A stretch of 20,987 bases of DNA from Fomitopsis serialis (lineage: Eukaryota > Basidiomycota > Agaricomycetes > Polyporales > Fomitopsidaceae): the NCBI RefSeq assembly GCF_022376445.1, contig NW_025955555.1, positions 1 through 20,987 of the forward strand, given 5' to 3'. The notes below the pieces were generated by a model. That model did no database searches. It was not told the origin of the DNA and was given only the letters and a program-made list of their open reading frames with translations. The translations under genes and the position numbers were made by a program. Below, in pieces: positions 16,746-20,987 of this stretch. Numbering within the stretch: position 1 is the stretch's first letter; each line of letters starts with the position of its first letter.

Positions 16746-19700
16746 ATGAGACGCAAACTCCCCACCACCCTCGTCTTCACCGCCCTCTGTATATTCTGTG
16801 CCCATGTCGCGTCCGCTTCGCTCCCCCAGGTCGATTTCGACCGCATGGGCGCAGTAGCCCTCACTGGCGCGTTCGCAGGGCTCGGTATCTCTGACAGCTC
16901 GTCCGTCGCTACCTCATTTGACTCTTCCACCGCGACGCTACTTTCTCGCGCACCCGACGGCGCCCTCACGCCTCTTGGTTCTACCAACGAGGGTGGCAGC
17001 ATACTAGCCGGCTGTGCCCTCAACGATGTCTTCTACTTTGGCGGCAACTTTTCCTCCATCAACGGTACATCCGCAAGCTACATCGCCTCGTACACCGCGT
17101 CCTCAGACTCCCTCGCATCCCTCGGCTCCAATGGACCCAATGGCCCGGTGCACGCCCTGTACTGTGACGCGAGCAACAACGACGTGTGGGTCGGTGGCAA
17201 GTTCACGTCGCCCGCGAGCTCTGTCGCGCTGTGGAACACGAAGTCATCGCAGTGGTCGTCTCCGCCCTTCGGCGGGTTGTTAGGCGCCTCCGCCGAGGTT
17301 CTCGCCATCACTACCAACTCATCTGCATCCAGCCTTCTGTTCGCGGGCTCGTTCACGGTATCGTATGGCAATTCCACCATTAACAGCACTAACAACCCCA
17401 ACGTACCGTTCTCTCCCGGCGCATCCCCGTTCTCGTCCTCCCTCGTGCCGATCGGGCTGCAAAATGCTCAGATCGTTGCACAGCCCGCATCGACGCAGTC
17501 TGGGTTCAACGACATAGAGAACATCCTCTGCCCGGCTGGAGCTGACGGTGCTGGCAATACTTGGTTGGCAGCGGATGGACAGACAGCCGTCATCACGGCT
17601 CGGACGTTCTCCTCGCTGTCCGCAAGAGGTATCCGCCTGGGTAATACCTTCGTTGATGGACGAGGTACCACTGCTTTCACGTACGTGCCCATTCAAGCAA
17701 CGCGTGCGACTGACTGACTCTCGCTTCGACAACTAGCCTTACCACGATTCCGGACAACACGGTCCAGACGCTATCCTACCTTGATCCAACCACCGGCCAG
17801 AATCAGACATGCAACGACGCCTGTCCTTTGTTGTCCAACTCGTCTATCCTCTACCAGGACTTCTTGTTCACCAGCAGCCTCGACATCACGGGCTTCCAGC
17901 TGCAGTTGACTGAGTGGCAGGGGGCGGGAGCCGGGCTGCATCTCATGCAGCTGCTATCGTCTGGCGCGTACGCGTCCGCCATCGCGTCGAATAACACACA
18001 ATCGTGTTATGCGCCTGGCTCGTCCAACGTTACTTTCACAGGCTCGTGGACCGAGAAGCAGGCGACGACCAGTATCCCCGGTACCGTCCAGACCGTACTG
18101 GTGTCTGACGTTGCTGTGGGGACGTCCGCCTCATCCGGCCCTAGCGTGACCTGGATGCCATACGTCTCTGCGTCGGGCACCTATGATGTGTACATGATTG
18201 TCCCGGGCTGCACCGACTTCCAAGATTGTCCCTTGCGCACGAGCGTCGCAGTCACTGTCTTCCCTGGCTCCGGTTACCAACCCTGGGTATCCACGATCGC
18301 GCAGACGAACACCGATGATCAGTCCACCCTCATCTACAGTGGTCCCGTTGTACCGTCGTCGCCCGACTTCGAGATGACCATCGAGATGACCCTGGCGGAC
18401 AGTCCTACCGGTTCTGGCGAGAATGGCCAGTACGAATTGGTCGCAGGCAGTGTCGAGTTGGTACTCACGAGCGCCAACATTACCGCGAACACCACTGGGA
18501 GCGGAAGCGGAACCTCTTCCGCCTCAGCGAACTCGTTCGGATTCTTCGAGTGGCCGCTGTCGTCCTCAGCCGCGTCGTCTACTGTCAGCGCGCAGGTAGC
18601 TGTGCCTACTTCCTCGGAGACGTCTCTTGACCGGATCGGCGTGGACTTGCTCAGTGCGCTTGGAGGCGCTACGAGCCTCACGTCCAAGGCGCCCGTGGTT
18701 TCGGCCGTCGTGCAGCACTCGTCTGGCGCTGTCTTCATTGGAGGCACATTCACACTCACGTCGGGATCCGCATCGGGCGCATCGAACATCGTCGCTTACA
18801 AAAATGGCGCGCTTGCGGCGCTGTCGCAAAATGGTCTGAATGGACCGGTGACAAGCCTCGCCGTGGATGGGGACACACTCTTCGTCGGTGGCTCGTTCAC
18901 CGATACGTCCTCTGCGTCGAATGGTGCACTCGCTGGCGTGGCGTCGTACAGCATCGGAAGCAACTCGTGGTCTTCGTTATCGTCTGGCCTGAATGGTGCC
19001 GTCGCGAGCATTGACTACGTCGGCAGCCTACTCCTTGTCGCGGGCAACTTCAGTGCGCTGAAAACGACCAGTGCGAATGCCGCGGTGGACCAGGTCTCTG
19101 GGTTCGCTGCTTGGGAGACCGCCAACAGCACTTGGGTCAACACCGGAGGCTACTTGATCGGCAGTATGACTTTCGTAGGCAATGACACTTCTTCGTCTGG
19201 CGGTGAGTTCGTCGCTGGCAACGTGCAGGCATCCCTTCAGATCGGCGCCACGGGCCTGGTGATGGTTCAGAACGGTGGGAATGGCGAGCCGGAGCTGTCT
19301 CCTCTTGGTGTGCAGTTGGCTGGCAACTCCACGTCCGCAAGCACGACTGCCAGCCTGTCCAGACGCCGATATGCCCCGTCCACCGTTCAACATGGCTGCC
19401 GAGGGTCGACGTCTTCAAGCGCATGTTCGACAAGAGGGCAACCGCGGCTATACTTGCGCCGCTGCCTGCTGCACCTGCCTCCCCTGCCCCTGCCGTGTTC
19501 GCCGGTGCGTTCTGGACGAACAGCAGCAACTCTAACCAGGAGGTCATAGTCATCGGCGGTAACTTCTCGTACACATCTGGTGGCTCGACCTACGAGAACG
19601 TTGCCGTCTACGACAACAGCACCGACACGATCACACCGCTGCAGGGCAACCAGATCAACGGGACCGTGCGCTCGTTGCTAGTCCAGGGTGACAAACTCTT

Positions 19701-20987
19701 CCTCGGCGGTGAGTTCACTCTGGAAGGCTCGAACGCGAATGGGTTTGCTATCTACGACCTTGCGGAGCAGACCTGGGATATGTCTGGGGTGCCTGCGCTC
19801 TCGTCGAGCTCTGGCTCCAACGTGCTCGTGCGCTCAATCACTACATCGCCGTCGCAGTCGGACGTCATTATTGTTGCGGGGAGCTTCTCGCAGGCTGGGT
19901 CGACGGCGTGCAGAGCGATCTGCTCATACGCCTATGACAAGGAGCAGTGGAACGCGCTTGGGAACGGCATTCAAGGTGAAGTTGCGTCTGTCGCTTATAC
20001 TGAGGTACGTCTTTCAACGGTTCGACCGCCGGTGCTGTAGGTTGATCGGATTGAGTCTGCAGAGCAACCAGGACGTCATTGTCGCTGCGGGTTCAATCGC
20101 ACTTGCAGACAATACCGCGGCGAATGTGGCACTATACACCATCTCGAACTCGACGTGGTCGGCTCTTGGGGATGCCAGCAACCTTCCAGGGCCGGTGACA
20201 GCGGTAGCTGTGAACGATGGCAATTCAAGCAGCATCTTTGCTGCTGGACGAGCTTCTGATAATTCATCCGCATTCTTGTACTCTTGGGATGGACAGAGCT
20301 GGTCGAGCGTCGGTGAGTATCCTGATGAACTGTGTCGACTAGGTATCTTACGTTCGTCTTCACAGGTGCAACGCTGGATGCCGCAACTGACGTCACGCAG
20401 CTGCTGATGGTTCCGCTCCAAAACACCCACACATCGAATGCAGTGATCCAATCCGACCGTGTCCTGATGATGTCCGGTGCTCTCACTGACTCGTCGTTCG
20501 GGAACGCATCGGCGGCTCTGTTCGACGGGCAGTCTTTCATTCCCTATATCATCACCGCGTCGGCCTCTGGGTCCGCAGGGTTGTTGTACGGGCTCATCCA
20601 CTCATATTCAACATTCAGTTTCGCGCAGAAGCGTAAGTTGTTTATGCCTGAGTCGTCTTTCCGTAACACTCATGACTGATACGTGTCGTTTCTTAGACTA
20701 CCTTGCCGTTGGAATTGTGATCCTCATCTCCATCGCAATTGCGGCTGGTATTGTCTTCCTCCTAGCATTGATCGGTATTCTCTGGACGCTGTTCTCTCGC
20801 CGAGACGACAAGATCAAGCTTGACGGTGGCGCGGCTGACGATGACGATGACTCATCGCACCGTCCGTCCTCGCTGCTAGAGCACATCAATGCTGCCACAC
20901 GTGCGACGGTCCTCGGCGAGACCGCGTTCGGCCCACATGCAGAGAAGGAGGCGACCGCGGTGCAGCAGCACAGAAAGCGACCCATTC
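16746..20987 (+). CDS. RAX2: Rax2-like polarity (bud-site/hyphal growth) membrane protein; 3' end beyond window
   Basis: Rax2 is a type I membrane glycoprotein that marks growth sites. Exons: 16746-17680, 17737 to about 19380, then on to 20004, 20063-20312, 20366-20632 and 20697 to the window end, with introns of 53-64 nt. A signal peptide (MRRKLPTTLVFTALCIFCAHVASA) leads into a large Ser/Thr-rich ectodomain with many N-glycosylation sequons. It has repeated Kelch/beta-propeller-like strands: FYFGGNFSSI, VWVGGKFTS, VFIGGTFTL, LFVGGSFTD, LLVAGNFSA, VIVIGGNFSY, LFLGGEFTL, VIIVAGSFSQ. A membrane helix (YLAVGIVILISIAIAAGIVF...) and an acidic cytoplasmic tail (SRRDDKIKLDGG...) follow, and the frame is still open at the last base. 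Near 19375 the reading frame jumps by one base, either from an indel or a weak intron (19310-19362). Confidence 0.88.

Overview
The window looks like nuclear DNA of a filamentous basidiomycete (Agaricomycetes, plausibly a wood-decay or litter fungus). Coding exons are GC-rich, introns are mostly 53-77 nt with GTRNGT...YAG borders, and genes are compact. The proteins fit: a Rax2 polarity protein, fungal complex I subunit NUXM, fungal-type S-adenosylmethionine decarboxylase, an intradiol (hydroxyquinol-type) dioxygenase and secreted proteins. No rRNA, tRNA, CRISPR or intact transposon was seen. All exon models were made by eye from splice signals and reading-frame continuity, without transcripts or database searches.

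Layout, left to right. 1-1172: nothing recognised. 1173-2214 (-): a seven-exon gene for a 218-residue secreted protein of unknown function, which no single long reading frame reveals. 2320-4137: no gene, but a cluster of GGTGT motifs and inverted repeats near 3.1 kb. 4138-5840 (+): a 503-residue protein with two Zn2Cys6-like clusters and a C-terminal integrase-type HHCC-like zinc module. 6465-8188 (-): S-adenosylmethionine decarboxylase proenzyme, with an intron inside the self-cleavage motif. 8466-9137 (+): a mitochondrial DUF1279/FAM210 protein, divergent from the decarboxylase. 9138-10785: no gene. 11006-11930 (+): a secreted protein with a 189-bp tandem repeat and a 5' UTR intron. 11931-12790: no gene.

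The second half is denser. 12791-13674 (-) is a probable four-exon gene for a one-pass membrane protein with a coiled-coil tail. It is head to head with 13703-14297 (+), a NUXM-like complex I subunit; the start codons are 28 bp apart. 14541-15948 (-) is a seven-exon intradiol ring-cleavage dioxygenase with all four iron ligands. 16746 to the window end (+) is RAX2, whose 3' end lies outside.

The genes do not form one pathway: they cover polyamine synthesis, mitochondrial respiration, aromatic ring cleavage, cell polarity and secretion. The most unusual points are the exon-unit duplication in the zinc-cluster gene and its integrase-like tail, the introns placed inside functional motifs, the GC-AG intron in the NUXM gene, the overlapping head-to-head pair, and two frameshifts that each look like one missing C in a CCCC run.
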